64,000 bases of DNA from Bradyrhizobium archetypum (lineage in GTDB: Bacteria; Pseudomonadota; Alphaproteobacteria; Rhizobiales; Xanthobacteraceae): the NCBI RefSeq assembly GCF_013114835.1, contig NZ_JAAVLW010000009.1, forward strand, positions 1-64,000, in the 5' to 3' direction. Under the pieces are notes generated by a model. That model saw only the letters and a list, made by a program, of their open reading frames with translations. It made no database searches and was not told where the DNA came from. Made by a program: the position numbers and the translations under genes. Positions 25,049 to 34,808 of this stretch are shown in pieces (position 1 is the stretch's first letter; each line of letters starts with the position of its first letter).

Positions 25049-25485
25049 ATGAGTGTGGTCACGGCTGCGCGAGCCGAAAAGCTGACAATCGGCAAGCTGT
25101 CGCACCTTAGCGGCGTGAACATCGAAACCATCCGCTACTATGAAAAGGTCAAGGTGCTGCCGGTCCCCTCGCGCGCGGAAAGAAAACGGGCGTCGCGTGT
25201 ACGGCCCAATGGAAGCGCGCATCCTTGCTTTTCGTGCGGCGCTCGCGCGAGTTGGGATTTTCGCTCCAGGAGGTGCGCGCCTTGCTGCGGCTCGGCGGTC
25301 CTGAAAAAGCCTCGTGTCGTGAAGTCCGGGAGATCGCTGCCCACCACCTCGATGATATCCGCACAAAGATCGCCGATCTCCGCAAGCTGGAACACCTGCT
25401 GACCAAAACCGTCGCGCAATGCACCGGCACCGCAGCGCCGAGGTGTCCGGTATTGGATATTCTCGATATCCAGCGTTCCAGATAA
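25049..25485 (+). pseudogene. merR: Frameshifted mercury-responsive regulator MerR
   Basis: The N-terminal helix-turn-helix is read from the ATG at 25049 (KLTIGKLSHLSGVNIETIRYYEKV), but the C-terminal part is in another frame (FVRRSRELGFSLQEVRALLRL... to 25485). Two single-base insertions explain this, one in the A-rich run near 25180 and one in the T run near 25222. Between them a third frame reads NGRRVYGPMEARILAF. The three Hg-binding cysteines of MerR are all present in the C-terminal piece (ASCRE, AQCTG, PRCPV). As read, no full-length protein would be made. Sequencing error cannot be excluded. Confidence 0.75.
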
Positions 25486-25507
25486 GCGCTCGAGGACGGC
25501 TTGAGTC

Positions 25508-25912
25508 CTATGCCGCCTGGCCCGCCTTCAACAGCGAGCAGCCGGTGATCTTCAGGCTGCCGTCGGGCTGCTGCTCCAGCGTGTACATCGCTTCCCAGGC
25601 CTCGCCATTGTCATCGACGATGTAGACGCGCTGGGCGATATGGCCGCCGGCGGCGCGCGCCTCGCCGAATTCAAAACTTTTGTGGCGATAGACCGGCGCG
25701 TAGCCTTGCTTGACCATCTGCATGAAGATGTCGGCCTGCGGAAAGATCTGCCTGATTTCGGGCGCGGCATGCGAATAGGCGGCTGCGGCGTCGTCACGGC
25801 TGAACGCCTGCTCCTGCGCGCGGATCACGCTTTGCGCGGTGGCGACGTCATCGGCGAGGGCCTGGGCGCCCAAGCCGATGAGGAATGCGAGAACCACAAC
25901 AACAGCGCGCAT
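25508..25912 (-). CDS. DUF4864 domain exported protein
   Basis: A 134-residue protein with a signal peptide (about 1-20, VVVVLAFLIGLGAQALA). The DUF4864 domain (about 25-130) has the pattern VIRAQEQAFSRDDAAAAYSHAAPEIRQIF and ends with LEQQPDGSLKITGCSLLK. The family adopts an NTF2/SnoaL-like fold in the periplasm, and its function is unknown. It is a single gene whose 5' end faces the DUF1488 gene. Confidence 0.85.
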   Translation of the reverse strand: MRAVVVVLAFLIGLGAQALADDVATAQSVIRAQEQAFSRDDAAAAYSHAAPEIRQIFPQADIFMQMVKQGYAPVYRHKSFEFGEARAAGGHIAQRVYIVDDNGEAWEAMYTLEQQPDGSLKITGCSLLKAGQAA

Positions 25913-26019
25913 GCCAATACCTCCGGACTGGCGGTGCTTGCCAGGGTGCGGACCAGCCGAAACTTATACCTGCTGACGGGCGGGCGGAAGGACTATTCGC
26001 GCAGCGTCAGGAGGGATGA

Positions 26020-26044
26020 GGAACAAGCCGATGGGACCGTCGTT
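26020..26044 (+). promoter_or_regulatory. EcfG-type promoter for the DUF1488 gene
   Basis: GGAAC (26020-26024) is followed after exactly 16 bases by CGTT (26041-26044). Transcription would begin near 26051, immediately ahead of the AGGAGGA ribosome-binding site at 26052-26057 and the ATG at 26066, giving a very short leader. Confidence 0.65.
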
Positions 26045-26065
26045 TCTCTCCAGGAGGATCACCCG

Positions 26066-26344
26066 ATGACACTCACGCGCGGCAGTATCCAGGGATATGA
26101 AATCGACCGCATGGTGCTGCTGTTCTCCATGATGGACGGGTCGAAGGAAATACCTTGTGCCGTCAGCGCTTCGGCGATGGACAATCTGGAGCATGTGGCG
26201 CGGACGGCGCCGGAGGGACGCGAAGAACAATTCCTTCGATTGCGCGACCGGATCGAACAATGCGCAGCGCGCAAATTCGATGCCCGCGAGTTCGAGGGAA
26301 AGCCGCCCGGCATCATCATACGCAGCATCGATTTTCGCGGTTAG
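26066..26344 (+). CDS. DUF1488 family protein
   Basis: A 92-residue soluble protein of the DUF1488 family (YIDRMVLLFSMMDGSKEIPCAVSASAMD-like core, about 8-40, then a charged helical half). The role of the family is unknown. The ATG at 26066 has a strong AGGAGGA ribosome-binding site, so longer upstream frames are not needed. It is preceded by an EcfG-type promoter, suggesting control by the general stress response. It ends 13 bases before the convergent cupin gene. Confidence 0.82.
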   Translation: MTLTRGSIQGYEIDRMVLLFSMMDGSKEIPCAVSASAMDNLEHVARTAPEGREEQFLRLRDRIEQCAARKFDAREFEGKPPGIIIRSIDFRG

Positions 26345-26357
26345 CGGCAGCATCAGC

Positions 26358-26789
26358 CTAATGCGCCATCATGTCGAGGAACGGTGTGTCGTTGGCGCTG
26401 ACATAGAAGATGACGACCTTGGTTGGCTCGGTGGCGCTGCGGTTATAGCCAGTCATCGGCACCCTCGGCGGTTCGACCATTGCCTCGCCGGCCTTCACGT
26501 CAAGCGGCGGGCGGCCGTCGAGTTCGAGGGTGAAGGTGCCTTCGAGGACGTACACCGTCACCGGAAAGCGGTGGGTATGATAGACCGTCTTGTCGCCGGG
26601 CTTGAACGTCGCCGTCATCACCCGCACGGTCTGCTTGTCGTCCGTGGGAAGTCCCTCGACGACCTGCTGCAAGACCATGGTTGGCCGGGCGATATTGGGG
26701 GCTGCCCCGCCGTGCTGTTCCGACGCCGCCTGACTGCCGATGCCGAGGCTCGCGAGCAGGGCAACGCCCGGGACAAGATGGTTGCGCAT
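26358..26789 (-). CDS. Exported cupin-domain protein
   Basis: A 143-residue protein with a signal peptide (about 1-21, HLVPGVALLASLGIGSQAAS). A single cupin barrel (about 50-135) has the metal-ligand motif 1 visible as VYHTHRFPVTVYVLEGTF. The second cupin motif is partial (PRVPMTGYNRS), lacking the usual His. The ATG at 26789 has an AGGAGC ribosome-binding site. The role is unknown; small periplasmic cupins of this kind are often annotated as quercetinase-like without proof. It is divergent from the LysR regulator gene. Confidence 0.8.
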   Translation of the reverse strand: MRNHLVPGVALLASLGIGSQAASEQHGGAAPNIARPTMVLQQVVEGLPTDDKQTVRVMTATFKPGDKTVYHTHRFPVTVYVLEGTFTLELDGRPPLDVKAGEAMVEPPRVPMTGYNRSATEPTKVVIFYVSANDTPFLDMMAH

Positions 26790-26900
26790 ATATCGCTCCT
26801 TTGATTCACCGCGCCGTTTGGAGCAAAGCCTACGCAGCGCGGCCAAGCCGCGGGAGCCGCAAGATTGCTAGGACCAGCTCCAAAAGTGCATAATGGGTGC

Positions 26901-27791
26901 ATGTTCGACTGGAATGATCTGAAGTATTTTCTTGCCGTTGCGCGCCATGGCAGCACGATCGCGGCCGGCAAGGCGCTCGGCACCAGCCAGTCGACCGTGC
27001 ACCGCCGGCTCGAGGAGCTCGAACGCCGGATGGGGCAGGTGCTGGTGACGCGGCAGGCCAGCGGCTATCGCCTCACCGAATACGGCACCGCGCTGTTACC
27101 ATTCGCTGAGCGCGTCGAGGCGGCGGTCGGGGATTTCCAGCGGCGGGCCACTGATGTCGAGCAGGACATGAAGGGCACGATCCGCGTCACGTGCCCCGAG
27201 CCGATCGTCATCCGCATGACGCAGTCGGGGCTGATCGAGCGGTTTCATGCCCGCTATCCGCATCTGCGCGTCGAGTTCATCACCAGCGACCGTTATCTCG
27301 ACCTCTCGAAGGGCGAGGTCGACGTCGCCTTCCGCTCGGGTGATACCGATGACGAGCTGATCGGCCGCAAGATCGCGGATTCGTACTGGGCCGTCTATGC
27401 CAGCCGCGATTATGTCGAGCGCCACGGCAGGCCCGATCGCGTCGAAGAATTGTCGCAACATCCCCTCATCGGCTTCGACGAGACGCTGGCGGGTCACCGT
27501 GCCGCCAAATGGCTGAAGGACGTTGCCCCCGACGCCAGGATGCCGGTGCGCAACAACAGCGTGCTCGGCCTCGTTTCCGCGGTGAAATCCGGCGCTGGAA
27601 TAGGTCCGCTGCCGACGGCGCTCGGCGATGCAGAGCCGGATCTGGTCCGCCTGCTCGGGCCCGTGCCGGAATTGACGCGAAGCTGGCGGATCCTCACACA
27701 TCCCGACATCCGCCGCGTGCCGCGCATTGCCGCATTTTTCGACTACGTCGTCGAGCAGCGCGAGGCGCTGAAGCCTGTCCTCACCGGGTGA
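26901..27791 (+). CDS. LysR-family transcriptional regulator
   Basis: A 296-residue LysR regulator. The N-terminal winged helix-turn-helix (about 1-62) reads MFDWNDLKYFLAVARHGST... KALGTSQSTVHRRLEELE. The effector-binding domain follows (about 90-290). Its gene is divergent from the exported cupin gene across 111 bases, so that gene is a plausible target. The ATG at 26901 gives the standard N-terminus. It is convergent with the enoyl-CoA hydratase gene. Confidence 0.9.
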   Translation: MFDWNDLKYFLAVARHGSTIAAGKALGTSQSTVHRRLEELERRMGQVLVTRQASGYRLTEYGTALLPFAERVEAAVGDFQRRATDVEQDMKGTIRVTCPEPIVIRMTQSGLIERFHARYPHLRVEFITSDRYLDLSKGEVDVAFRSGDTDDELIGRKIADSYWAVYASRDYVERHGRPDRVEELSQHPLIGFDETLAGHRAAKWLKDVAPDARMPVRNNSVLGLVSAVKSGAGIGPLPTALGDAEPDLVRLLGPVPELTRSWRILTHPDIRRVPRIAAFFDYVVEQREALKPVLTG

Positions 27792-27815
27792 GGCCGCCAG
27801 CATTCATGGCCGCGA

Positions 27816-28595
27816 TCACTTTCCCTGAAACACTGCAGCGCGCCGCTCGATGAAGGACTGAATGCCCTCACGCGCATCGGCGCTGTTCAGCACGCGCTCG
27901 CGCACTTTCGGAATATAGGCGATGGCCGCCTGCTCGCCCTGTTCGACATATTTGAGCGCCGCTTCCTTGGTGACCTGAATGCCGAGCGGCGCATTGCCGG
28001 CGATGATCCTGGCGAGCGCCATCGCCCGCTCGACTTGTTGCCCCACCGGCACCACCTCCTGAACCAGGCCGATCTCGCGGGCGCGCGCTGCAGTGAACTC
28101 ATCACATAGCAACAGGTGATACATTGCATTGCCCCAGCCGGTGCGCGACAGGAAACGGAAATGCGCGCCGCCAAGGGGAGCAATGCCGCGTTTGGCTTCC
28201 ATTTGGCAGAAGCGGGCGTCATCGGCGGCAACGACGATGTCGCCCGCCAGCATCAGCTCGATCCCGATGGTGTAGACGATGCCCTGCACCGCTGAGACGA
28301 TTGGCTTCCTGCAGCGCTTCTGCAGGCCGAAGACGTCGACATTGCCTTCCTTGAAGTTGCGCTTCTCGGCGGCGGGGCCGAAGAACTTCGGCATGTCGAG
28401 GCCGGCAGTGAAGTCCTTGCCCGCCGCGCAGATGACGCCGACCCAATGGCTGTCGTTGTTGTGCAGTTCGGTCAGCGCATCGGACAACTGCTCCATCATT
28501 GCCAGCGAGAACGCGTTCTTCTTCGCGGGATTGTCGATGATGATCTTGAAGATTCGATCATGGGTCTCGGTGAGGATCTTTCCTTCGGTGCTCAT
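27816..28595 (-). CDS. Enoyl-CoA hydratase/isomerase family protein
   Basis: A 259-residue crotonase-fold protein. The first oxyanion-hole strand has the pattern NPAKKNAFSLAMMEQL and ICAAGKDFTAGLDMPKF. The second block reads KPIVSAVQGIVYTIGIELMLAGDIVVAADDARFCQME. The catalytic Glu positions of true hydratases are not clearly both present (GGAHFRF region), so it may be an isomerase or hydrolase of the family. The ATG at 28595 follows GGAAG. It lies 52 bases downstream of the tautomerase-like gene on the same strand, and the two are probably co-transcribed. Confidence 0.85.
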   Translation of the reverse strand: MSTEGKILTETHDRIFKIIIDNPAKKNAFSLAMMEQLSDALTELHNNDSHWVGVICAAGKDFTAGLDMPKFFGPAAEKRNFKEGNVDVFGLQKRCRKPIVSAVQGIVYTIGIELMLAGDIVVAADDARFCQMEAKRGIAPLGGAHFRFLSRTGWGNAMYHLLLCDEFTAARAREIGLVQEVVPVGQQVERAMALARIIAGNAPLGIQVTKEAALKYVEQGEQAAIAYIPKVRERVLNSADAREGIQSFIERRAAVFQGK

Positions 28596-28647
28596 GTCTT
28601 CCTTCTCCATTCTGATTGTTCTGGAATGCAGTGCGGGACAGGCGCCT

Positions 28648-29136
28648 CTATCGTTCGTATTTGACGGCGAGCGCAGTGCGGATCGCAGCCGCCCGCTCCG
28701 GTGAGAAATGCGACGGCCCATGTTCCAGCAGGTCGAGGAACGACAGCACGCCGCCGCGCGAGCCCCAGCTACCTTCCTCGATGATGCGAAAGTTGATCCA
28801 CCAGGCCGGCGAGGGCGCCTTCATCCCGCAGGCCTCGGCAAGCGCCGAATGGATGTTGCGGATCACGGCCGCGCGATCCTCGCGCGTCCAGCAGCAGTCC
28901 ATCACCACGACATCGATCAACATGACGTCGCTCGGTCTGTCCGACAGCAGCTCTCCGCCGTGGGCGATCATGTCGAGCGGGCGCTCGACGAAATGAACCT
29001 GATAGCCGCGGCGTGCCTCGGGCGTGAGCTCGCCGACCTCCGGCACCAGCACGGCGTCCGTCAGCGTCTTGGCCAATACGCGCCGCTGATCGGCATTCAA
29101 CCGTCCTTGCGGCGTCATCACGTGGATAAACGTCAT
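28648..29136 (-). CDS. Tautomerase/MIF-like superfamily protein
   Basis: A 162-residue protein with tautomerase-superfamily features: a beta-alpha-beta start (FIHVMTPQGRLNADQRRVLAKTLTDAVL) and a second similar unit (MLIDVVVMDCCWTREDRAAVIRNIHSALAEA). This matches the two-unit layout of longer members. The catalytic Pro-1 is not at the mature N-terminus (the sequence starts MTFIHV), so it may not be a classical Pro-1 tautomerase. The ATG at 29136 has an AAGGAC site. It is divergent from a TetR regulator across a control region with two TATGAC palindromes, so TetR repression is likely. Confidence 0.7.
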   Translation of the reverse strand: MTFIHVMTPQGRLNADQRRVLAKTLTDAVLVPEVGELTPEARRGYQVHFVERPLDMIAHGGELLSDRPSDVMLIDVVVMDCCWTREDRAAVIRNIHSALAEACGMKAPSPAWWINFRIIEEGSWGSRGGVLSFLDLLEHGPSHFSPERAAAIRTALAVKYER

Positions 29137-29169
29137 CGCGCCCGTCCTTTCTGCCAGCGTCCAACTGAC

Positions 29170-29219
29170 TATGACGACCGTCATAACTTCATATGGCGCT
29201 GGCTATGTCAAGCGTCATA
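29170..29219. promoter_or_regulatory. Two TetR-type operators between divergent genes
   Basis: TATGACGACCGTCATA at 29170-29185 is a perfect 7+2+7 palindrome. TATGTCAAGCGTCATA at 29204-29219 is a second, imperfect copy, with centres 34 bases apart. Both lie between the tautomerase-like gene (minus) and the TetR gene (plus), as expected for autoregulated repression of both. Confidence 0.75.
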
Positions 29220-29254
29220 TTCTAGGATGCGCCATCCAGCCGACGAGGACCCCG

Positions 29255-29866
29255 ATGACGTCAGATACCCGCGCGAAGATGGTGGCCGGCGCCGCCGACC
29301 TTTTCAGCCGCCGCGGCGTCAACGCCACCAGCATGCGCGAGGTGGTCCGCCACACCGGCACGCCGCGCGGCTCGATTGGCCATCATTTCCCGCGCGGCAA
29401 GCTGCAATTGATCGAGGATGCGGTGGTCTTCGCCGGCAAGCAGGTCAGCGGGCCGCTGGCGCATCTGACGGAGACGCGCGGCGCCATTGCTGGCTTGCGC
29501 ACTTTCATCGCATTGTGGCGCCAGACGCTGGAGCGGACGAAGTTTCAGGCCGGCTGTCCGGTGCTCGCGGTCGCGGTCGAGCAGTATGTCAACGACGCCA
29601 CCGACAAGGGCGGCGAGCCGGACGAAGCTGCGCAGCAACATCTGCTCGACCTTGCCGACGGCATCTTCGCCGACTGGCAGCGGATTATGTTCGCGGCGCT
29701 GCGGCGCGAAGGGGTGGCGCCGGCGCGTGCGCGGCGGCTGGCGGCGCTCGTCATCGCAGCAACGGAAGGAACGGTCGCGCTGTGCCGCGCAGCCCGCAGC
29801 GCCCAGCCCCTCGACGATGTCAGGCAGGAGCTCGAGCTGGTGCTTTCGAGCGTGCTGGAGAAGTGA
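29255..29866 (+). CDS. TetR-family transcriptional regulator
   Basis: A 203-residue TetR regulator. The N-terminal helix-turn-helix (about 5-52) reads KMVAGAADLFSRRGVNATSMREVVRHTGTPRGSIGHHFP. The ligand-binding half (about 75-200) resembles TetR_C LmrA/YxaF-type proteins (FQAGCPVLAVAVE). The ATG at 29255 lies downstream of the double operator; upstream in-frame codons would run through it. It probably represses itself and the tautomerase / enoyl-CoA hydratase genes in response to an organic ligand. Confidence 0.88.
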   Translation: MTSDTRAKMVAGAADLFSRRGVNATSMREVVRHTGTPRGSIGHHFPRGKLQLIEDAVVFAGKQVSGPLAHLTETRGAIAGLRTFIALWRQTLERTKFQAGCPVLAVAVEQYVNDATDKGGEPDEAAQQHLLDLADGIFADWQRIMFAALRREGVAPARARRLAALVIAATEGTVALCRAARSAQPLDDVRQELELVLSSVLEK

Positions 29867-29873
29867 GAAGAAC

Positions 29874-31469
29874 TCACGATGCCAGCGCTGTTAGAAGGAT
29901 CCGCGCGAGGTCGGCGCTGAGGTAAGGCTTCGGCAGCAGCAGCACGCCAGCATCGAGACGGCCATGGTGTATAAGGGCATTCTCGGCATAACCCGAGGTA
30001 TAAAGCACTTTGAGTTCCGGGCGCCTTTTGACCGCCTCGGTCGCGAGCTGGCGGCCGTTCACTCCTCCGGGCAGCATTACGTCAGTGAACAGCAGGTCAA
30101 TGCGCTCCGGTCCATCGATGATTGCCAGCGCCTCGGCAGCATTGCCGGCGGCAAGCGTGCGGAATCCGAAACGTGTGATTTGCGCCACGACGTATTCGCG
30201 GACCAGCGGGTCGTCCTCGACAATCAAGATGGACTGGTCGCTATGTTCGCCGGCGTATCCGCCGGTCTCGCCGGCGGGCTCTTCCGCGCCACCACCCGTG
30301 GCCTGCGGCAGATATAGCTTCACGGTCGTGCCGTGGCCCTCTTCGCTGTAGATCTTGATATGTCCATTGGACTGCTTGACGAAGCCATACACCATGCTGA
30401 GGCCGAGCCCCGATCCCTTCCCGGCCTCCTTGGTGGTAAAGAATGGTTCAAACACCTTTTCGAGCAGGTTGCCCGGAATTCCTTCACCGGTGTCACTCAC
30501 TGCAATCATGACGTAGTTGCCAGGTCTAGCCTCACTATTCAGGCGCGCGTAACTTTCATCGAGCACCACGTTCTTGGTTTCCAACGTCAGCTTGCCGCCG
30601 TTAGGCATGGCGTCACGAGCATTCAGGGCGAGGTTCAGGATCGCGGTCGAGAGCTGACTGGGATCGATCAGAGCCGGCGCGGAATCGTGCGCCAGCATCG
30701 ATTCAATCTCGATGTGCTCGCCGAGGGTGGGGCGCAGCAGACCCGCGGCATCGACTATCAACGCGTTGACGTCGGTATTGCGCGGTTGCAGCGGCTGGCG
30801 GCGGGAGAAGGCCAGCAAATGCTTCGTCAGCTCGGCCCCCCTTGCCGCAGCTCCGCTGATCAGATTGGTGATCTGAGCGAGATGTGGACGATCCTTGACA
30901 GCATCGCTGAGGATTTCGATGGTTCCCGTGATCACAGTCAGAATGTTGTTGAAGTCGTGCGCGACGCCACCAGTGAGCTGGCCGATGGCTTCCATCTTCT
31001 GCGCTTGCTGGATCTTGGATTCGGTGGCCTCTTTCTCCTCAAAACGCTTGACCATGGCCTCGGCCTCGCGGCGTTGCCTGACTTCTTCCTCAAGTGCGGC
31101 ATAGGCATTCGCAAGCTGAATGCGCGTGGGCAGCACTAGGATCCGCGGCAGCAGCAGCAATAGTGCGGCCGTGATCGCGACCGAAATCAGCGCCAGGAAG
31201 GCTTTGGTCAGGGCCTCGATCTCATAGGCCGGCACCCATAGGGTGTAGATCGACAGCAGGCGGGTCACACCGCACACCGCAACGAAGATCGCGAATATTA
31301 GGAATACGCGCCGGAACATGAGCTCACGATGGCGCCGCCACAGAAAGAACGCGAGGACGAACGCCGTAGCAAAGAAGGCGCCGGCGACAATCGCGTCGGA
31401 AACGACATTGAGCCAGATGAGTTCCGGCTTCCACAACAGGCACGCGCCGTGCTCGGTGAGCTTCGACAT
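29874..31469 (-). CDS. Hybrid histidine kinase with ethylene-receptor-like membrane domain
   Basis: A 531-residue sensor. Three membrane helices (about 20-112) match the plant ETR1-type domain: SD at 24-25, CGVT at 66-69, and a third helix TKAFLALISVAITAALLLLLP. A coiled coil (about 115-158) precedes the HisKA domain with H171 (GGVAHDFNNIL), the ATPase domain (LNARDAMPNGG, DTGEGIP, GSGLGLSMVYG) and a C-terminal receiver with DLLFTDVMLPGG. In ETR1 the copper that binds ethylene is held by Cys and His in CGxTH; here the His is Arg (CGVTR). The kinase therefore looks complete but ethylene binding is doubtful. The ATG at 31469 has a GGAGC site. Confidence 0.85.
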   Translation of the reverse strand: MSKLTEHGACLLWKPELIWLNVVSDAIVAGAFFATAFVLAFFLWRRHRELMFRRVFLIFAIFVAVCGVTRLLSIYTLWVPAYEIEALTKAFLALISVAITAALLLLLPRILVLPTRIQLANAYAALEEEVRQRREAEAMVKRFEEKEATESKIQQAQKMEAIGQLTGGVAHDFNNILTVITGTIEILSDAVKDRPHLAQITNLISGAAARGAELTKHLLAFSRRQPLQPRNTDVNALIVDAAGLLRPTLGEHIEIESMLAHDSAPALIDPSQLSTAILNLALNARDAMPNGGKLTLETKNVVLDESYARLNSEARPGNYVMIAVSDTGEGIPGNLLEKVFEPFFTTKEAGKGSGLGLSMVYGFVKQSNGHIKIYSEEGHGTTVKLYLPQATGGGAEEPAGETGGYAGEHSDQSILIVEDDPLVREYVVAQITRFGFRTLAAGNAAEALAIIDGPERIDLLFTDVMLPGGVNGRQLATEAVKRRPELKVLYTSGYAENALIHHGRLDAGVLLLPKPYLSADLARILLTALAS

Positions 31470-31761
31470 GGAAAAAGCTCCAAGAAACGGCTGCACGCGT
31501 GCAACCGCAATCCTCCGACCTCGCTGCCGGACGAACGAAACTATTCAGCTTTTTGGCCACCCGCGCAAGCGCAGCGCTGGGCCGGCGAATATTATCGCGC
31601 CCATCTGAGCATCGGAGGCAGCATGTTGTTCCCGGGAACGAGCGGAGCGAAGGCGAAGATTGCTGCCTGCAGCGCAACAGCGGCTTCAGTAGCGAGCATT
31701 ACGATATCGAAACAATCTGCTTTGACATATGACAGTTTAGTCAGTTTGAAGAGGCCTTAAG

Positions 31762-32595
31762 ATGGATAGGTCGGAAAAGTATCGTTCGTTGTATGCCAAA
31801 CTGATTTGCACCGCAGCCAAGCTCGATGATCCGCGCATCGAGGAGGCATTTCGCTCTGTGAAACGCGAGCCCTTCGCCGGACCGGGACCGTGGTGGCTGA
31901 ATCTCGGCGCACACCCATACGTGCAGACACCCGACGATGATCCCGCATTTCTCTACCAAGACCTGCTCCTCGCATTGGACCACGAGCGAGGCATCAATAT
32001 CGGCCAGCCCAGCGCTCACGCCTATTGGCTGGGAGCCTGCAATATCAAGGAGGGTGAGCGCGTGGTGCAGATTGGGGTGGGCAGCGGCTATTATACCGCG
32101 ATCCTTGCCCACCTGGTCGGCGCAGCCGGTCGGGTCTACGGCTATGAAATCGACGAGGTGCTGGCGGCGCGTGCTCGCGAGAACCTCCGAGAGGTGCATC
32201 AGGCGGAGGTGCGAACGCAATCGGGCGTCGCGTCGGACTTGCCGCAGGTTGACCTGATCTATGTTTGCGCTGGTGCCGCGCGGCCATGCCGCATGTGGCT
32301 CGACGCATTGCGGCCTCGAGGGCGCCTCTTGTTTCCCTTGGCTCCCAAGGATGTCTTCGGAGGCATGTTGCTGGTCACGCGTCCCGACCAAGGCTCCGCG
32401 TGGTCCGCAAAGTTTGTCAGTCGCGCCGCATTCATCGGCTGCTTGGGTCTTCAGGACGAGGAGGTAGGTCATCGTCTAAAAGACGCGTTTTCGAAAAACT
32501 GGGATAACGTGCGTTCGCTCCGTCTCGATGGATCACCCGATGATAGCTGCTGGTTTGCGGGTGACGGCTGGTGGCTTTCAACGGCGGATGTCTGA
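31762..32595 (+). CDS. Protein-L-isoaspartate O-methyltransferase-like SAM enzyme
   Basis: A 277-residue class I methyltransferase resembling the PIMT family. Motif I reads VVQIGVGSGYYTAILAHLVG, followed by VYGYEIDEVLAARARENL and VDLIYVCAGA. The N-terminal part (VKREPFAGPGPWW) and the extended C-terminus differ from housekeeping Pcm (about 210 residues). It may therefore act on another substrate or be a non-repair paralogue. It is a single gene divergent from the hybrid kinase across 292 bases, with an AGAGG site before the ATG. Confidence 0.78.
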   Translation: MDRSEKYRSLYAKLICTAAKLDDPRIEEAFRSVKREPFAGPGPWWLNLGAHPYVQTPDDDPAFLYQDLLLALDHERGINIGQPSAHAYWLGACNIKEGERVVQIGVGSGYYTAILAHLVGAAGRVYGYEIDEVLAARARENLREVHQAEVRTQSGVASDLPQVDLIYVCAGAARPCRMWLDALRPRGRLLFPLAPKDVFGGMLLVTRPDQGSAWSAKFVSRAAFIGCLGLQDEEVGHRLKDAFSKNWDNVRSLRLDGSPDDSCWFAGDGWWLSTADV

Positions 32596-32745
32596 CGGGC
32601 AGCAAACGTCTCCCGCACCAATCGATATTCCTTTTGGCCCAGGCCGGACATGTTGGCAGACGATTCTGATCTCCGCTCGCGAGGCGAGGAGATAGATCGC
32701 AACCATTGCAGCGCTACAGCGAACCATGAGTAGACGTGTTGCTGC

Positions 32746-33294
32746 TCAAAACGTCGGCGGCGTGCAGGCGCTTATCACTTCGCAGGGTTTGGCGCCGACG
32801 CAGCGGAAGCGGTGCGGCCTTCGGCTTTCGAAATAATAGGCATCGCCCGGGTCGAGGATGCGGCGTTCGTCGTCGACAGTGACCTCGAGCCGGCCGCTCA
32901 CCACGATGCCGCCTTCCTCGCCGTCATGGGTCAGCGGCACGCGGCCGGTATCGCTGCCGGGCTCGTAGCGCTCCTTCAGAATCTGCAACGCGCGGCCGAA
33001 CAGGTTGTCGCCGACCTGGCGGTAGGAGATCGGCTGCTTGCCGATCTCGGTCAGTTCGTCGGCGCGGTAGAACGCCTTGCGCGGCCGCTCCGGCTCGATC
33101 GCGAAGAATTCGGCCAGTCCCATCGGAAGCCCGTCGAGAATGCGCTTGAGCGCGCCCACGCTCGGGTTCATCTGGTTCGATTCGATCAGCGAGATCGTCG
33201 AATTGGTCACGCCGGAGCGTTTTGCCAGTTCGCGTTGCGACAGCTTGTGACGCGACCGAACAAAGCGGAGTCGCCCGCCGATGTCGACACTCAT
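32746..33294 (-). CDS. XRE-cupin transcriptional regulator (PuuR-like)
   Basis: A 182-residue regulator: an XRE helix-turn-helix at about 5-60 (LRFVRSRHKLSQRELAKRSGVTNSTISLIESN) and a C-terminal cupin at about 105-180 (LTHDGEEGGIVVSGRLEVTVDDE...FESRRPHRF). This architecture is that of PuuR and related regulators of polyamine or amino-acid catabolism. The ATG at 33294 is preceded by an AGGGA site. It is divergent from the omega-aminotransferase gene and probably controls it. Confidence 0.9.
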   Translation of the reverse strand: MSVDIGGRLRFVRSRHKLSQRELAKRSGVTNSTISLIESNQMNPSVGALKRILDGLPMGLAEFFAIEPERPRKAFYRADELTEIGKQPISYRQVGDNLFGRALQILKERYEPGSDTGRVPLTHDGEEGGIVVSGRLEVTVDDERRILDPGDAYYFESRRPHRFRCVGAKPCEVISACTPPTF

Positions 33295-33448
33295 GGCCAA
33301 TCCCTGTTGCAGGTGTTTCGGATCGAACAAATATGCCTTGGCAGGGTTAGCAAAATCAATGGGTTGCAGGACCGCAGAAAAGGACTTGTTATGGAGTTCC
33401 GAGCGTGGCCCGGTGGCAGCTTGAGCTGCCAGCAAAGGAGCTAAGCCC

Positions 33449-34777
<1,329 letters not shown>

Positions 34778-34808
34778 TCCTTGCTCACAGAGAAAATGAA
34801 AAATAGAA

